This document shows, piece by piece, positions 20,731 to 31,415 of a DNA stretch of 64,000 nucleotides. This stretch comes from Brachycybe producta (taxonomy: Eukaryota; Arthropoda; Diplopoda; Playtdesmida; Andrognathidae): positions 4,344,780 to 4,408,779 of the forward strand of contig JAUPFP010000002.1 in assembly GCA_036925085.1 (NCBI GenBank), in the 5' to 3' direction. The notes under the pieces are model-generated. The model saw only the letters and a list, made by a program, of their open reading frames with translations. It searched no databases and was not told the origin of the DNA. The translations under genes were made by a program, and so were the position numbers. Each line of letters starts with the position of its first letter. Position 1 is the stretch's first letter.

Positions 20731-22659
20731 CTGTTAGAATAAAATTATTAATATACAGTATATTGAGATTGAGCTTTTATTTTAAACAATTTTCATTAAC
20801 TGTTGTCACTGTACCTGATGAGTTTTCCACTGTGTTGTTATTCACAAGAGGTTGAAATGCAGAATTTTTTTCAAGGCGTTTCGGAATGTCCACGTATGTT
20901 TCAGTCATGGTGGAAATTGACTGTGAAATGTAATTTATTCATTTAGCACACAATTACAATTCATTTACAATTAGTCAACCAAGGCCAAGTACTTAATGGT
21001 CATACTGAAATTAGCTAGGCTAGATGACATACTTTTGTGTTTGAGTAGGGTAATTAGATAAGAATTTAATTGCAGTTACAAATTATGCAAGTTTAATATA
21101 TATCTAGTATTATATCTATTTCTAATTGCTTGAAAAAGATAGTTTTACAGTATTCTAATTCTTTGAATTTGACAAATTACTTTCCAACTACAATTTAAAA
21201 AAATTAGCAAATTTATTGTAAAAAGGAAAAAATCCATGAGCTCATTCCATTGTCAAACTACACACCTTTGGACTTTGATCTCCTCAGAATTTCATTAAAT
21301 TTGGTGCAAATGTTTGTGCACTTAATATACATCTTGATGTAAATTTACAGCTTCCTAACCTGCGTGGTTCAAAAGGTGGTTTTATTTTGGATCGAGATCA
21401 AAAATTTGGCCCGGGTCACCATACTAAAATGCTTATAACTCTGGTTCTATAATAGTTGCAAACTTTATATTTTCTTTTATGGGAAGGTCTTTGAACAGGT
21501 TTTAATTTGATATGCTTTTAAGCTAATCGGTAATCAGCCCCCTAAATCTCTCAAAAGGCATAATTTTAAGTTTGGAGTGATTGCTGTCATTCAGAGTGAT
21601 TGGTGTCATTTAGAGTGATTGGGATTATGAAAGGGTTAATCAGTGTCACCATGAAGTCCATAATGAAAAGTACTAACGACACCAATCACTCTCAAGTGAC
21701 TAAATCACGATTTAATCACTGAGTTAAAATTTAAATTATTGATTAAATCATGTTTTAACTTTTCATTTTTAATGGTTTTCAACTCAAGGATAAGAAAACA
21801 AAAGTAGGATTTGAAATTATTTATTTTATTTTATGGGAAAGCAAACTAGTCAATTAGTGAGTATTTTCATGTTTTTTTATGAAAGGTGCGCAGCCCTACT
21901 TTTGAGTAAATGAAACAGAAAACTGTTGACTGTATAAGGAATAACTGTTTTATCTGAACGTTTTCATTTCATTCAAGATTTTACTTATTTCAATTTTATT
22001 TAAATTAAATACATGCATAATTTACCAGTTTCATTTTACGACTTCTTCGTATATCTTGTATTAATAGGCCTACCATTTTGTTAAATTGTGATCAATAAAA
22101 AAGTATCATTTAATAAAGACAATCGTTATTTCATAAAAAAAATTACAATTTTATAAAACAAATCTTAATTTAATAAAAAAAATCACAATTTAATAAAAAA
22201 AAATCACAATTTAATAAAAAAAAATCACAATTTAATAAAAAAAAATCACAATTTAATAAAAAAAATCACAATTTAATAAAATAATCACAATTTAATAAAA
22301 AAAATCACAATTTAATAAAAAAATAATCACAATTTAATAAAAAAAAATCACAATTTAATAAAAAAAATCACAATTTAATAAAATAATCACAATTTAATAA
22401 AATAATCACAATTTAATAAAAAAAAATCACAATTTAATAAAAAAATAATCACAATTTAATAAAAAAAAATCACGATTTAATAAAAAACCATCATTTTTTC
22501 CAACCCTGTTAGCAATAATTTTCAGCTTTTATAGTATTGCTGTTTGTAGCAGTAGTAGCTACTAGGTAATAATTAATAAGGAATACTTACCAATGATGAG
22601 ATACGGTTCAGAAAAAAAAGGCAGGAGACAAGGATTAGCAAAATTATTATGGCGTCCAT
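20351..22659 (-). CDS. Copy B of the tandem signal-peptide/membrane protein family
   Basis: This copy has exons 22591-22659, 20815-20920 and 20351-20730 and encodes 184 residues. Exon 1 (MDAIIILLILVS) is a strong signal peptide. Four sequons are kept (NNT, NSS, NST, NIT). The Tyr-rich block and FQKNLENITKSMS are conserved, but after SERF the sequence departs from copies A and C. It reads YQMTGDKLSF, then has about ten extra basic residues (HKRKAQTKK), and a different hydrophobic segment (VRFLLATSAGIILCAEIL) before PIMCIPA. Intron 1 is 1670 bp, enlarged by a minisatellite and by a copy of the 3' flank (20985-21280). Intron 2 is 84 bp. It has its own TATA box and AATAAA. The LTR retrotransposon lies about 730 bases beyond its 3' end. 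The function is unknown. Confidence 0.8.
20815..20920 (-). CDS. Copy B exon 2
   Basis: The exon is 106 bases, begins SISTMTETY and ends NNNTVENSS, with the same acceptor and GTACAGT donor as copy A. The first sequon of copy A (NST) is lost here (NSA). Confidence 0.8.
20985..21280. repeat. Copy of the gene-family 3' flank inside intron 1 of copy B
   Basis: TACTTAATGGTCAT, a CTATTTCTAATTGCTTGAAA-type block and a terminal ATTCCATTGTCAAACTAC match the 3' flanks at 3150-3480 and 19735-20310. Flank sequence was therefore copied into the intron. Confidence 0.6.
22135..22487. repeat. Expanded intronic minisatellite, ~20-bp unit, about 17 copies
   Basis: The unit is approximately AATCACAATTTAATAAAAAA, with length variation in the A run and occasional AATAATCAC units. 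It lies in intron 1 of copy B. The homologous position in copies A and C has only a few units. Confidence 0.9.
22591..22659 (-). CDS. Copy B exon 1 (signal peptide)
   Basis: The exon is 69 bases and 23 codons, with a long hydrophobic core. It ends TCATTG before the donor GTAAGT, as in copy A. Confidence 0.8.
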
Positions 22660-22737
22660 GTTTATCATTTAAATGTAGGTTCAGTTGCACGGTGTAACTG
22701 TTTAACCTGTTGTATTACTTTACAATTAAAATTTTTC

Positions 22738-22745
22738 TTTTATAT
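22738..22745 (-). promoter_or_regulatory. TATA box of copy B
   Basis: TATATAAAAG on the minus strand, about 80 bases before the exon-1 ATG, followed by the same conserved leader containing GGTTAAACAGTTACA. Confidence 0.65.
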
Positions 22746-22964
22746 ACAGGTGTTATTTTCAATGAAAAGCTAGCTAAACCACACTAAACCACTATTTTCT
22801 CAGAACCGCTATTTTTTCATTCAGAATAACACGTATTTAACATGTGTTCGCCTTTATTTTCAAAGGGAACATGCAGTCAGCAGTTATCAAATAAATTGTA
22901 ATTTTATTTCGTGTATATCCAATGTCTCACATTGATAATATGCCTACGAAACAGTTCACATGGG

Positions 22965-23419
22965 CATGCAATGGGCAGTTTTCGTTTTTTGTTTTGTATA
23001 CTTCCGGTTCTAGAATTACAGTCATTTGAAATACCATTAAAATCTATCTCAAGGTTTTCTGAAAATGGAAACCATAAATCGGATAAGTCTGAAACATATC
23101 CTATTGGATTGTATTCTTTATGTACTTCAATGGACAGTTTTCATTTTTGTTCAGACACCTCTGTTTCTGCCATTTCTGTCATTTGAAATACCATTAAGTT
23201 ATACCCCAAGGTTACACCAATAATGAAAACCAAACATGGTATAAGTCTGAAAATTGTTTCATAGGATTTTACTCTACAGTAAATGAACTTCAATGGACAG
23301 TTATTTTTATTCTGGCACCTATGTTTTTGTAATTACAGCTATTTCGAATTCTATTAAGGAATACAACAAGATTATCCTAGAATGTAAACTGGAAATGAAA
23401 CAAGTTTGCTACTTGTTAT
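22965..23419. repeat. Flank-type ~125-145-bp tandem repeat in the 5' flank of copy B
   Basis: It has the same block order as 5905-6270, with at least three units. The array is interrupted at 23420 by a TIR element and resumes at 24176. Confidence 0.7.
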
Positions 23420-24175
23420 AAGCCCCTGTTACACTAGCAACTTTTAATGTAATTCAACTTGCAATGCAACTTGTGATGTGACTTGCAACTAGAACTTTGT
23501 AATAAACTTCTACATCACACTATGCAACCTAGTTCTAATCATTTTTTAAAAACTTCTTTGAAAAATAAGATGGTGTCTAAATGCAAGTAGGCCTGTTGAC
23601 TATCTAATTAGGATAATTTTATGTGATACAGTATTCGAAATCTTTTTTTTTTTTACTTTTGTGGAACAAAACATTTATTTTGTTTTTTTAACTGTTTCAA
23701 ACTATGTCTATAATGAAGTGTGTGACATTTATTTTAAATATGAATATCCCACTGAATTATGTTGAAGATGGTCTTTGAAGAGCAGCATTCTTTTTCTGTT
23801 TATCGTGGTAAGCAACATCATGAATATTCCACAGGTAAGTATTTTCTTTATAAAGTTCAATTAACTAACTTTCAGTGTTTTGTGACCACATTGTGGACGC
23901 CATTATGATCAGCCCCTAACAGGAAGTTTATAAACCGGAAATTCATTCAAAGTTCTGATGTCATTTCCAACAAACAGCCTGATTGGTTGTTTGTCAGAAA
24001 GTTTGACTTGAAAGTCTCTCACAGTTGAACATGTGCAACTCAATGAGACTGAGTCACACTCTAGTTAAAAGGAAAGTTTTATCAGGTTGCATGTCATATC
24101 ACACTATTAACAAGGAAGTTGCATGTCACATTGCAAGTTTTATTGCATTAAAAGTTGCTAGTGTAATAGGGGCTT
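23420..24175. mobile_element. Non-autonomous TIR element (AAGCCCCTGTTACACTAG ends)
   Basis: The left end AAGCCCCTGTTACACTAGCA and the right end, its near-exact reverse complement (TGCTAGTGTAATAGGGGCTT), enclose 756 bp. The inner arms stay rich in GTTGCA and TGCAAC motifs. There is no open frame with a transposase motif. The target duplication is unclear. Confidence 0.8.
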
Positions 24176-24477
24176 CACATTTTACTTCAATTTTCATTTT
24201 TATTCCGACAACTTTGAAATACTATTAAGGTATACCCCAAGGTTATCCTAGAATGGAACTGTCTTTTGAAGTTCATTGGGAGTACAATTTCATGTTCTTT
24301 CAAGGTTTTGCATTGATACTATGCCTTTGAAACAGTTCACATTGACATGTAATGAATGTTCGACCCTGTTGTTAATCAAAATGGGCGAGTTACTTTGTTA
24401 TTTTAGTTTCTGTTTCTGACAAAATAAGCTTTGAAAATTTCAACTGGGGAAAATAATAGTTACTATGCTAGTAGTAT

Positions 24478-24760
24478 TGTAACACCCAGTAACTCCCGAT
24501 CCCGCCAAAACCATAGCCTGGGAGGTAAACAACTCCTGCTTGTCCCTCCCTCCTCTCTGACTCGTACTTCTGAGTCATATCGAAGTGGCAGATTGATACA
24601 CTTGGGACCAAGGTCGCTTGGACCTGGTTACACCTCGTAGTTGTACACAAGTCCAAGGTATAAAAAGACCGTTTTCCTCTTTGTTCATCGCCCTTCTTTT
24701 TGCTCAACTTTGTTTGTATTACGTAGATTCTTATCCGTACCACATCATGGGCATGAGGAC
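24478..24760 (+). mobile_element. Truncated LTR-like element, TGTAACACCC family, copy 2
   Basis: It matches the first ~270 bases of 10060-10399, including GGTATAAAAAGACC. It is cut off at about 24760 by a MITE/Helitron end. The paralogous site at about 31597 (GCTAGTAGTGTAATAATAG) lacks the insertion, which supports the left boundary. Confidence 0.7.
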
Positions 24761-24851
24761 GTCATAAAAGGGCGGAGGAAAAAAATTCTAATGCTGGGCA
24801 CAATTGCCTGTGAATTTGGCTCCCGTCTTTTGTGACGGGTTAAACCACTAG
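24761..24851 (+). mobile_element. Helitron 3' end with attached MITE half
   Basis: The sequence runs from CATAAAAGGGCGGAGG through ACAATTGCCTG to the hairpin CCCGTCTTTTGTGACGGG, then CTAG at 24848-24851, followed by T. It matches the 3' ends at 38376 and 54731. Confidence 0.75.
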
Positions 24852-24889
24852 TAAGTGAATAAAATCATAACATGTATTCTCTATTCATA

Positions 24890-26400
24890 TTCAACTCAAT
24901 ACAACCTTCCAATCAACTCGAGAGAGCCATGTGGGAAGGTGGAATAATTCAAATATTAAATCCATAGCACTTTAAAATGAATAGGAAATACAGGTTTTGA
25001 ATTAGGGAGTTAAAAGTAAGGTGAGGTGACAGCATCACAATTCGAGTAGAGGAGTATACTTGGGGGTGGTTTGTTGCTTATGTCTGTTGTTTGGTGGCGC
25101 ATCTATCAGATAAAGTCCATTTATGTGAAGTCAACTTATTTTTATTTTTTTAAATGATATTATTGACTTTATTTTTATTTTTTTAAATGATATTAATGAC
25201 TATTTTTATTTTTTTAAATGATATTAATGACTTTATTTTTAATTTTAAAAATTCTTTTGGCAATCATTGGGTAAGTCTTGACAATATTTTGCCAAGAAAT
25301 GTCTGGAGGTAATGGTCGCTTTAAGGTTTCTAATATATATGAAAACTAGAGAAAAGTTCAGGGAAAAAACGAAAAAGTCATAAAAAACGTAAAACGATCA
25401 CACCACGTTAAAGAAAAAATGAAGAAGAATCACAGGCTGGGGTTTTCTTTATATATTAGTATAAATCTATTTGACCCAAATTGGGCATCTAAACACTGAA
25501 GTTTATAGTGTTAGACGCCATGTATGCACATTGCACACCCAACTGCTTCAAAATCTTACCTCCGTCGACATGCATTCACTATACGAGCATCTGTATAACA
25601 AGGAATACTTTATATCGACTGTGATCTGACATTACCTCCTATCTGCATAGGGACTAACTTTTCAGGAGAAGCCAAAAACTGTTTTAATACCTTTTTTACG
25701 GCACTTCTTTGTCAACATAAGGACTAGGTCTTTTGAATCCAAAATACTAAAAAAATTAAACATTAAAAAACCAAAAATGAAGCTTACCTTGATGATTGTC
25801 AGTCACCCCCGTGAGAGTCAAGCCGAACTGAGGAAGATAGAAGGTTATGTCAGCACGCTCCAAGCGAATTTACAATAGAAGATATTTTCTCCCGCAATAT
25901 TTATACTTAAAGGAATTTTTTTGACAATAGAGGTTTCTTCCATTCGATCCAGCGTAAAAAATCCTATTAGTAGTAACCTTAACTCAATTTCGACCAAAAT
26001 GTCAGATAGGAGGTATTGTCAGATCGCAGTGGATATTCTCTATATGTCATTGCATGTAGCCCAGTATACGGCTCTTAAAGAGACCATTACTTCCAGAAAT
26101 TCCTTGTCAAAATATTGTCAAGAATTATTCAGTGATTACCAAAACGATTTTTAAATTTTAAAATAAGTGGATAAATATAATTTAAAAAAATTAAAAATCA
26201 GTTGACTTCATCTAAATGAACTTTATCAGATAGATGCGCCACCAAACAACAGACATTGGCAACAAAACCCTCCCTCAAGGTCTACTCTCCTCTACTCGAA
26301 TTCTGATGTGTTGCGATCACCTCACTCATTACTTTCATTTCAAAGTACTATGAATTTATTATTTCAATTATTCCACATGGAAGGTTGTATTGAGTTGAGT
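24890..26400. mobile_element. Large fold-back arrangement of the TTAA/AGAGACC element
   Basis: The arms 24890-25327 and 26071-26400 are reverse complements with indels. Each arm carries one TTAA-AGAGACCATTACC-type end facing inward (25321 and 26075), so it looks like two half elements back to back around about 740 bp. A further inner pair (about 25626-25652 and 25999-26035, CTCCTATCTG / CAGATAGGAG) extends the symmetry. It lies about 190 bases from the 3' end of gene copy C. Confidence 0.7.
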
Positions 26401-26551
26401 CCCACATGTTGCTGGGCTAAATTATATCAGATCTAGCAAATTCGACGACACGGTTATTGCAAACAACTATACAGTCAACTCGGCTAAGATGTCAAGATGG
26501 CACCAATTTAAAAATTATTCCTGTATAAAGAATTCTTATACGCCACCTCTT

Positions 26552-26576
26552 TTTATTCCATTGTAAAAGTTTTATT
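26552..26576 (-). terminator. Poly(A) signals of gene copy C
   Basis: AATAAA on the minus strand at 26571-26576 and 26552-26557, 11 and 30 bases after the stop, at positions homologous to those after copy A. Confidence 0.6.
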
Positions 26577-26586
26577 TCGTAAATAT

Positions 26587-26951
26587 TCAAATTCCATGGA
26601 GTTCTTCTTTATGCAACAGGTATTTACATTTAGTAAAAATGTGGATTATACTTGCAGGAAGGCACATAATAGGACATGTCCAAATCTCAGTACAAAGAAT
26701 AAACATACCATAGTAAGCATTAGTTTTGGCAAACTCGTGACGAAAACTGAATTTGTGACTAGTCAGTCCCCAAAATCTTTCACTTGGTGACATGCTTGTA
26801 GTTATGTTTTCAAGATTTTTCTGAAAAAGTGGTTGTGACAACCAGTAGTAGTAGTGACCAGTAGAATTCCTTGCAATGCCATGGTATTTGGTCTGTTTGT
26901 CTACTTCAGTGTTTTCGTTGTAAATCAGATGGATTTTACCATGAGTCTCTT
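26587..26951 (-). CDS. Copy C exon 3
   Basis: The exon is 365 bases after the acceptor TATTCTAATAG. It encodes EETHGKIHLIYNENTEVDK through the Tyr-rich block to the C-terminal hydrophobic segment. Confidence 0.78.
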
Positions 26952-28291
26952 CTATTAGAATAAAATTATTAATATATAATGAGGGCTTTTTATAAACAAT
27001 TTTCATTCACTGTTGTCACTGTACCGGATGAGTTTTTCAATGTGTTGTTATTATTCAGAACAGGTTGAAATGTGGAATTTTCTTCAAGGTGTTTCGGAAG
27101 ATCCTCGTATGTTTCAGTCATGGTGGAAATTGACTGTGAAATGTAATTTATTCATTTGGCAAACGATTACAATTAATTTACAATTAGTAAACACGATCAT
27201 CCATTCACATTTTTAAAATTAATTTAAAAAGTATTCTGTAAAATTATGCGATTTTTTTTTCCAGAATCATTTAAAATGCAACTTGAAAATCTTTTCTAAA
27301 CAAAAGACATTATAAACACAATAGGAATAGGTGTGATTCAAATTAAATTTAGCATTGCCGTATCATCTGCCGTGCATCTGACTGGGTAGGATGACCCATA
27401 TTGAGGAGCGGAGAATTTGTAAAAAAAACTGAAAAAATTAGCATGTGTATAATGAAACACGCGTGTAAATGTTAAAATTTACATTGAAGTCTTTGGCATT
27501 TTAATATATTAGTACCATTTTGTTAAATTACGAAAACTAAAAACTTAAATTTGTGATCTAATAAAAAATTGTATAATTTAATTAGGGATGGGCCATTCGA
27601 AACCTCGAATCCCGCGAATCTTAAAAAGTATTCGAGATTCGAAAACTCGAATCTTCGCACTTTTTTCGTATTTCGAATCTTTCGAATCCTAACCTAAAAA
27701 AAAAACTATTGAAAACTTAGGTAAAATTAGCTTTAACTCCATTGACGTTCAATAGAAACATGTTCACTAACAGAAAGCGGCTATTGTTGCAATTTCGGTG
27801 TTGTACCCGGATCAACAATATCACCTTGTGGTGACCCTGAGTGCCACAGTTTTTATTATTAATTATTTAATATTTAATATTCTTTCATTTATTTGTATCT
27901 TCTTAATGAATAATATAGGATTCTTATATGAAGGATTCGAGATTCGGGTGATTTTTCGGTTGATTCGAAGGTATTCGAGAACGTTCCTTTTAGGATTCGG
28001 ATTCGGATTTGAGGAAATTTTGGATACGTCCCACTTCTAAATTTAATAATAAAAATCGCAATTTAATAAAAAAAATTACGATTTAATAATAAAAAAAAAT
28101 CATCATTTCTGATTTTTCTAAACCTAGTTGCAATGCATTAAACGCATTAATTTTCTGCTTACTTTCATAGTTTTGCTTTTTGTGTAGCATTAGTATCTAC
28201 TAGATAATTAGAAAACACTTACCAAAGATGAGATACAGTTCAGAAAAATAAGGCAGTAGACAAAGATTTGAAAATTTATTATGGCGTTCAT
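26587..28291 (-). CDS. Copy C of the tandem signal-peptide/membrane protein family
   Basis: This copy has exons 28223-28291, 27025-27133 and 26587-26951 and encodes 180 residues. Exon 3 is closest to copy A: RNSTGHYYYWLSQ and SPSERFWGLT are shared, with long identical DNA stretches. The hydrophobic end reads YGMFILCTEIWTCPIMCLPA and a longer tail ends KEELHGI. Exon 2 has one extra Asn codon. The signal peptide is weaker (MNAIINFQIFVYCLIFL). The TATA region is altered (CTCTAGAAATGG where copies A and B have CTATATAAAAGG), so expression may differ. Intron 1 (1089 bp) hosts a MITE (27583-28039); intron 2 is 73 bp. The function is unknown. Confidence 0.77.
27025..27133 (-). CDS. Copy C exon 2
   Basis: The exon is 109 bases, 3 more than in A and B because of one additional Asn codon in the Asn run, so the frame is kept. 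The donor is GTACAGT. Confidence 0.78.
27583..28039. mobile_element. MITE of the GATGGGCCATTCGAA family, copy 2, in intron 1 of copy C
   Basis: It starts TAGGGATGGGCCATTCGAA and ends near GGATACGTCCCACTTCTA. It contains the ACCCGGATCAACAATATCACC block also found, inverted, at 62464-62713. The insertion leaves the exons intact. Confidence 0.75.
28223..28291 (-). CDS. Copy C exon 1 (signal peptide)
   Basis: The exon is 69 bases and ends TCTTTG before GTAAGT. Polar residues N6 and Q8 interrupt the hydrophobic core compared with copies A and B. Confidence 0.75.
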
Positions 28292-28429
28292 GTTTAACAT
28301 AGGTTCAGTCGCACGTTGTAACTGTTTAACCTAGTCTATTACTGTACAAACCAAAATTTTCCATTTCTAGAGATGTTATATTTATTTTCAGCACGGGGAG
28401 CAGTGTGATTGGTTTATTTCTTCTATTGC

Positions 28430-28565
28430 GGAAATAGAGGGCACGTTCTGGAAATATGCTGGTAGGAAAGACTCAGTGAAATTTGGAGAGGTCTTCATGG
28501 GCCAGATAAAATTAGGGCGGGGCACGGATGCAGCTCGCGGGCCTTATGTTACACCTGTATGCTTG
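28430..28565. mobile_element. Degenerate hAT-type end
   Basis: GGATGCAGCTCGCGGGCCTT followed by ATGTTACACCTG resembles the GC-rich subterminal sequence of hAT-family elements known from many animals. No matching second end was found. Confidence 0.35.
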
Positions 28566-28679
28566 AGACTCTAAAGTATACATGTGCAATGTACGGCATG
28601 TTCTAAAGTTTAGAGCATTTAAATATTTTTAGATTTTTGATCATTATTTAAAAAAAAAAAGTCAAGTCTGTAGACTTGG

Positions 28680-29070
28680 TTTTTGACCCATTTTTTTCAA
28701 TTTTTCAAAAATCTTTAATCTTTGTGATTTTCCAGGTTTTTTGCGACTTCGGGGGCCAGTTGAGCACTTCTGAGACATTTTTTAGAGCTTTTAGAGCATT
28801 TAAAAAATTTTCGATTTTTGACCTATTTTTTTAATTTTCAAAATTCTTGAATCCTTGTGATTTTCCAAGCCTTTTGGGACTTCTGATGCCAGTTGAGTAC
28901 TTCTGAGACATTTTTAGAGCTTTTAGAGCATTTATAATTTTTTCGATTTTTGGCCTTTTTTTAAAAAAGTGTTTAGCGTTTTGGTTTTTGATCCATTTTT
29001 TTCGAATTTTCAAAATTGTTGAATTCTTGTGACTTTCCAAGCTTTTTGAGACTTCTAGGGCCTGTTGTGC
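28680..29070. repeat. Tandem repeat of ~135 bp, about 2.7 units
   Basis: Each unit has TTTTTGACC, a T-rich block, CTTGTGATTTTCCA, GGGACTTC, CCAGTTGAGYACTTCTGAGA and TTAGAGCATTTA in this order. The units are diverged by point changes and small indels. Confidence 0.85.
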
Positions 29071-29407
29071 CAGGTTGGCGCCATCTATTGTGCATTTACA
29101 CAAGTATTTTTATATGGAGCCCTCGTAAATAATGAAATATTCTATTAAAAGAAAATTATAATTTTTTTTCCACCTTGTTTCTAACTTTCGTTGTCATCAA
29201 ACGAGATCATTTAAAAAAAGTGTGTACTTTATGAATTTATGACAAAATTATATTTCTGGAATATTAAGATGTGAATGAAACAGAACTATATTCACCTATA
29301 CATATATATTCTCCGTATTATAACATTTGTGCTATCCACCCACCATCACCCTTTTACCCCCAGGTGTTTCATCTCGAATGATGACGAGTGGATGGAGGTG
29401 GAGTCTA

Positions 29408-30064
29408 ATGCCTAGTTCTCACAACCTTCTTGTAGCTCGGGCTAAAATAGCCTTGGCTAAACGACTGTGTTCACATGTGAGCAGCTAGATATGGGCTTCG
29501 TGAGCTGCCTAAAGGTGGCGCTCACTACAGCATATTTATTTCATTTTTACAAATTTGGCACTGGCCATTATGTGTGGACATTGTGCATGTATATAGCCTG
29601 CATAATGTATAGATAATTGGAGGGAAAATGGCTGATATTGTCCATACTAACAAAACTGAATTGCATGAGTCTTCATTGAACACACTAAATGCAACATATT
29701 TTAATTGTAGGTAGGTTGATGATTTAGAGTTTATGGAAATAAGTAATTATTAAATAAAGATCAATTGATAATTTTAAATTGTTTTAATAAATTAACAAAT
29801 AGACTGAAACATCTAACAATGGAAATAAAAAATGAATGACGCTACTTTCTATTCAGATTTATGACCACCAGGTGGCGTACGATCAAGTTAACTTTGTCTT
29901 GCATTCACACTAAATAATTTGTAGGCTACATATGGGGGTAACCAAGGCTACCTAACCAAAGCTAACATTTGACATTGACCACCATCTAGTGTGTGTTCTC
30001 ACAACCCTTATACCTAGGCTAAGTCCTTAGCCTGAGCTACATAAAGGTTGTGAGAACTAGGCAT
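29408..30064. mobile_element. TA-flanked TIR element (ATGCCTAGTTCTCACAACC ends)
   Basis: The left end ATGCCTAGTTCTCACAACCT and the right inverted copy AGGTTGTGAGAACTAGGCAT enclose 657 bp, flanked by TA on both sides. A TA duplication is typical of Tc1/mariner elements. No transposase frame remains. Confidence 0.8.
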
Positions 30065-30124
30065 TATAAAGCGTCAGTTAACTAGTCTGTTATTTTATGA
30101 TGCAACATTTTGCATTTATTGGCC

Positions 30125-30536
30125 TACGGAGCCCTATAAAGGACATGCGAGATTTTTTTTTTTAAATCTCCACATTTCCACTTTTTCCAGAATCTCGACA
30201 TTTCGACTTTAATCTCGAAATTTGACTTTTAATCTCTTATTCGACCATGTTAATTATGCCATGTTGTGTGCACCATACTCTATTAATGAAATTATTACAA
30301 GCGCCCTCTTGTAGCAGCAATAATTTAATTATTAGAGTATGGTGTGCACAACATGGCATAATTAACATGACCTAATAAGAGATTAAATGTCGAAATTTCG
30401 AGGTTTTGGAAAAAGTCGAATTGTGGATATTAAAGTCGAAATTTCGAGGTTTTGGAAAAAGTCGAAATTTCGAGATTAAAGTCGAAATTTTGAGATTTAA
30501 AAAAAAAATCTCGCCTGTCTTTTACAGGGCTCCGTA
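30125..30536. mobile_element. Palindromic MITE (TACGGAGCCCT ends)
   Basis: The 412-bp element is an almost continuous inverted repeat. The outer ends are TACGGAGCCCT and AGGGCTCCGTA, and the inner arms share ATGCCATGTTGTGTGCACCA. The flanks both read ATTGGC, an approximate target duplication. Confidence 0.85.
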
Positions 30537-30829
30537 ATTGGCAGATGCTATTTTCAACAAAAAGCGAATTAAAAAGAAAGTTTTGCAGCATGTAGCATAC
30601 CTATTTAACATGTTTGCCTTTGTTACTGGGAACGTGTCAGAAGTTTTCATGGAAATTGTAATTTTATTTCATGTACATCCAAGGTCTCACATCGATATTA
30701 TGTCTACAAAACCGATTAAACAATTCACATTGAACGTGTAATAAATATAGCTCCCCCTCCCCCTCCCCCCCCCCAATTATGAGCTAGTTTTCAATCAAAT
30801 TGGGCGAATTTCTTTGGAACTGGAACTTT

Positions 30830-31250
30830 CGCCACTGTCTTGTAGTCTCAATGGACAATTTTTTTTCTGAAAATATAGCATATTTCCATTTGCATTAAGG
30901 TGTGTACCCAGAAGTTATTCGAGAATGGAAACTTGAAATTGGATAAGTCTGAAACTTGTTCCATAGGATTAAACTTTTTTTGGACTTTAATGGACAGTTT
31001 TGGGGTTTTTTTTAACACTATTTCAGTTCCGGAAATATATTTATTTGAAATATCATTAACGTACACCCAAGGTTTTCCTAGAAGGGAACTGTCTATTGAA
31101 GTAAATTAAGGGTAGAATCATACATATATACGTATTCAACATGTGCGTGTAGTCTCGTCTCATGAAAATTGTAATTTTATTTCAGTGTTCTTCCAAAGTC
31201 TCGCATTCATATTTTATGCCTTGGAAACAGTTCACGTTGACATGTAATGA
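30830..31250. repeat. Flank-type tandem repeat, distal copy
   Basis: Blocks AAGTCTGAAAC, TTAATGGACAGTTTT, GAAATATCATTAA and ACAGTTCACRTTGACATGTA match the 5' flanks of the gene family. No exon-1 sequence was found with it, so the duplicated flank extends beyond the last recognisable gene copy. Confidence 0.6.
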
Positions 31251-31344
31251 ATGGACGTGTGGGCGAGGTTCTTTGTTATTTTAGTTCCTGTTTCGGAGGA
31301 AACGAAATGTTCAACAAACAAATGTTTCAAACAAATGTTTCAAT

Positions 31345-31415
31345 GTTCTTTCAAGAACATGAAATTGTACTCCCAATGAACTTCAAAAGACAGTTCCATT
31401 CTAAGATAACCTTGG
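31345..31415. repeat. Small inverted block relative to the paralog at 24236-24300
   Basis: GAACATGAAATTGTACTCCC through to ATAACCTTGGGG is the reverse complement of the same part of 24236-24300. The following sequence (31430-31596) is in direct orientation with 24315-24477. Confidence 0.75.

Noticed and set aside
22135-22487. CRISPR-like regularly spaced repeats.
   Set aside because: The units are contiguous A/T-rich minisatellite units without distinct spacers, in an intron of a eukaryotic gene.
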